From contig CACIHO010000007.1 of NCBI GenBank assembly GCA_902586485.1, forward strand, positions 1-64,000: a stretch of 64,000 nucleotides of DNA. Reading direction: 5' to 3'. Every line of letters begins with the position of its first letter. Position 1 is the first letter of the stretch. Under the pieces are notes generated by a model. That model saw only the letters and a list, made by a program, of their open reading frames with translations. It had not been told where the DNA came from and made no database searches. Made by a program: the position numbers and the translations under genes. Source of the stretch: an uncultured Pelagibacteraceae bacterium. Lineage in GTDB: Bacteria > Pseudomonadota > Alphaproteobacteria > Pelagibacterales > Pelagibacteraceae. Below, in pieces: positions 63,146-64,000 of the stretch.

Positions 63146-64000
63146 TTATAAATTCGAAAAATTTTTTTCTGGTAACATTTTATAAGCTTTAATCAATTCT
63201 CTTACACCTAAATCAAGTGAGTATTTAAATTTAAAGCCTGTTGCAATAATTTTTTTATTTGAAACAGTATAATTTCTTTGATCTGGATCCCTGCCATGCT
63301 TAGATTCCTCTATAACAAGATCAGGAACATATTTTTTAATAAAATTTGCTAATTGAATTTTTGATAAATTTGCATCCTCTAAACCGAAGTTATAAGAATT
63401 ATTTTTTAATTTATCAAAATTTTCAATGGCATATAACATGACTCTAGCTACGTCTTGAACATGTATATAATTCCTCATAAAATGTCCTTCAAAAATTTTC
63501 AAGTATTTGTTTTTTACCGCCTCTAAAACAAAATTATTTACGAGTAAGTCGGTTCTCATTCTACTTGTTACACCAAATACTGTAGCCAGTCTAAAAGATA
63601 CAGCATTTCCTCTCTCCATAGTTACTTTTTCTGCAGCAACCTTTGTTTTTCCATATATAGAAATTGGATTTAATTTTGTATCTTCCGTACAAATTTCATC
63701 TGGTTTACTTATCCCGTAACCAGAGTTTGTAACTGGAATAATCATTTTAGTTTCTTTTGAAAGAGTATTACATAATTCCTCGACTGCCGTTTGATTAATT
63801 TTCACTGCATCTATTGGGTGAAGATCACATAAAGGAGCTCCAACTAAACCAGCCAATGGAATGACCACATCAAATTGCTTTGCAATATCATTTACTATTT
63901 TAAAATTTCTAACATCTTCAAAGATAAATTCAAAGTTTTCATATTTAAACATATCGTGGAGTGTAAACTGTTTAAAATATAAATTATCTATAACTGTTAC
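63146..64000 (-). CDS. NAD-dependent sugar epimerase/dehydratase (5' end outside window)
   Basis: An ATG at 63952 is not the true start: the frame stays open to the window edge and the 16 upstream codons (VTVIDNLYFKQFTLHD) read as the second strand of an SDR Rossmann fold, so the GxxGxxG lies beyond the edge. Visible are 'FIFEDVRN', 'PLAGLVGAPLCDLHP', 'IPVTNSGYG' (active Ser/Thr), YGKTK (Tyr/Lys pair), 'FGVTSRMRTDLLVN', 'RNYIHVQDVARV' and 'SKHGRDPDQRNY'. The family includes dTDP-glucose dehydratases and UDP-sugar epimerases; substrate unknown. Confidence 0.88.
   Translation of the reverse strand, partial: VTVIDNLYFKQFTLHDMFKYENFEFIFEDVRNFKIVNDIAKQFDVVIPLAGLVGAPLCDLHPIDAVKINQTAVEELCNTLSKETKMIIPVTNSGYGISKPDEICTEDTKLNPISIYGKTKVAAEKVTMERGNAVSFRLATVFGVTSRMRTDLLVNNFVLEAVKNKYLKIFEGHFMRNYIHVQDVARVMLYAIENFDKLKNNSYNFGLEDANLSKIQLANFIKKYVPDLVIEESKHGRDPDQRNYTVSNKKIIATGFKFKYSLDLGVRELIKAYKMLPEKNFSNL

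Larger units (their letters stand above)
50702..64000. other. Hypervariable surface-polysaccharide region beside 5S rRNA (HVR2-like)
   Basis: From the 5S gene to the window end nearly every gene is for sugar nucleotide synthesis, modification or transfer. Strands flip, several genes have TTG/GTG starts, and the proteins are visibly richer in Lys, Asn, Ile and Phe than those to the left. In SAR11 genomes a large hypervariable region lies between the 23S and 5S rRNA genes (HVR2). The position and content here fit that, but the 23S end is outside the window. Confidence 0.65.

Noticed and set aside
1..64000. CRISPR arrays, insertion sequences or transposase genes
   Set aside because: No regularly spaced repeat array, cas gene, transposase or terminal inverted repeat was seen. 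The many A and T runs are background in this AT-rich DNA.

Overview
The window is a very AT-rich, gene-dense bacterial chromosome segment. It looks like a SAR11 alphaproteobacterium ('Candidatus Pelagibacter' or a close relative). Support comes from the alphaproteobacterial gene orders (xseB-ispA-dxs, yebC-ruvC-tolQRAB-pal-cpoB-tilS-ftsH, DUF4164-zapA-fthC, rpmJ-coxIV-pntAa/Ab/B), the circularly permuted two-piece tmRNA, spacers of mostly 0-50 bases, many 1-4 base gene overlaps, and a 5S rRNA gene lying alone beside a surface-polysaccharide region. That 5S position matches what I recall of hypervariable region 2 (between 23S and 5S rRNA) in SAR11 genomes.

Layout. 1-3231: the hflK/hflC membrane protease regulators, mrp and thyX. 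3274-3532: permuted tmRNA. 3508-4983: a two-gene insert bounded by a 24-base direct repeat of the tmRNA gene end, with 11-base-period ACTCGTC repeats just inside each boundary; it reads as a small integrated element or remnant in ssrA. 4988-19756: core metabolism (ppdK, glyS/glyQ, an S49 peptidase, ispB, pdxH, aroC, dxs, ispA, xseB, tsaC) and an ABC-2 exporter. 19762-26263: tRNA-Arg, rluD, rpoH, purA, thiD, glmM, folP. 26270-34767: ftsH, tilS and the complete Tol-Pal set, with a RuvC-like nuclease but no ruvA or ruvB. 34767-37605: yebC, ymdB, fthC, zapA and a coiled-coil partner. 37659-45818: a long plus-strand carbon run (tkt, gap, pgk, class I fba) followed by thiE, efp, suhB, rpmE, a TrcR-family regulator and rpsU. 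45824-49615: a phosphoheptose isomerase, initiator tRNA, three-subunit transhydrogenase, a tiny aa3 oxidase subunit IV and L36.

49658-64000 is accessory surface-sugar DNA around the lone 5S gene. It holds a carbamoyltransferase/DUF5989/SxtJ/SGNH-hydrolase cassette, GDP-heptose-type genes (nucleotidyltransferase, SIS isomerase, GHMP kinase, transaldolase), a DegT-fold enzyme with His in place of the PLP lysine, a glycosyltransferase, a GDP-fucose-synthase-like epimerase, a C-methyltransferase and an epimerase cut by the window end. Together they suggest synthesis and attachment of an unusual nucleotide-linked deoxy- or branched sugar on the cell surface.

Points most worth checking: the tmRNA-targeted insert and its arm-like repeats; the 5S gene with its own near-consensus promoter placing +1 at the mature 5' end; the 9-A frameshift splitting hflK; the probable AUU start of rpsU; and the deoxy-sugar/heptose cluster. 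All function calls come from reading motifs and context; no database search was possible.
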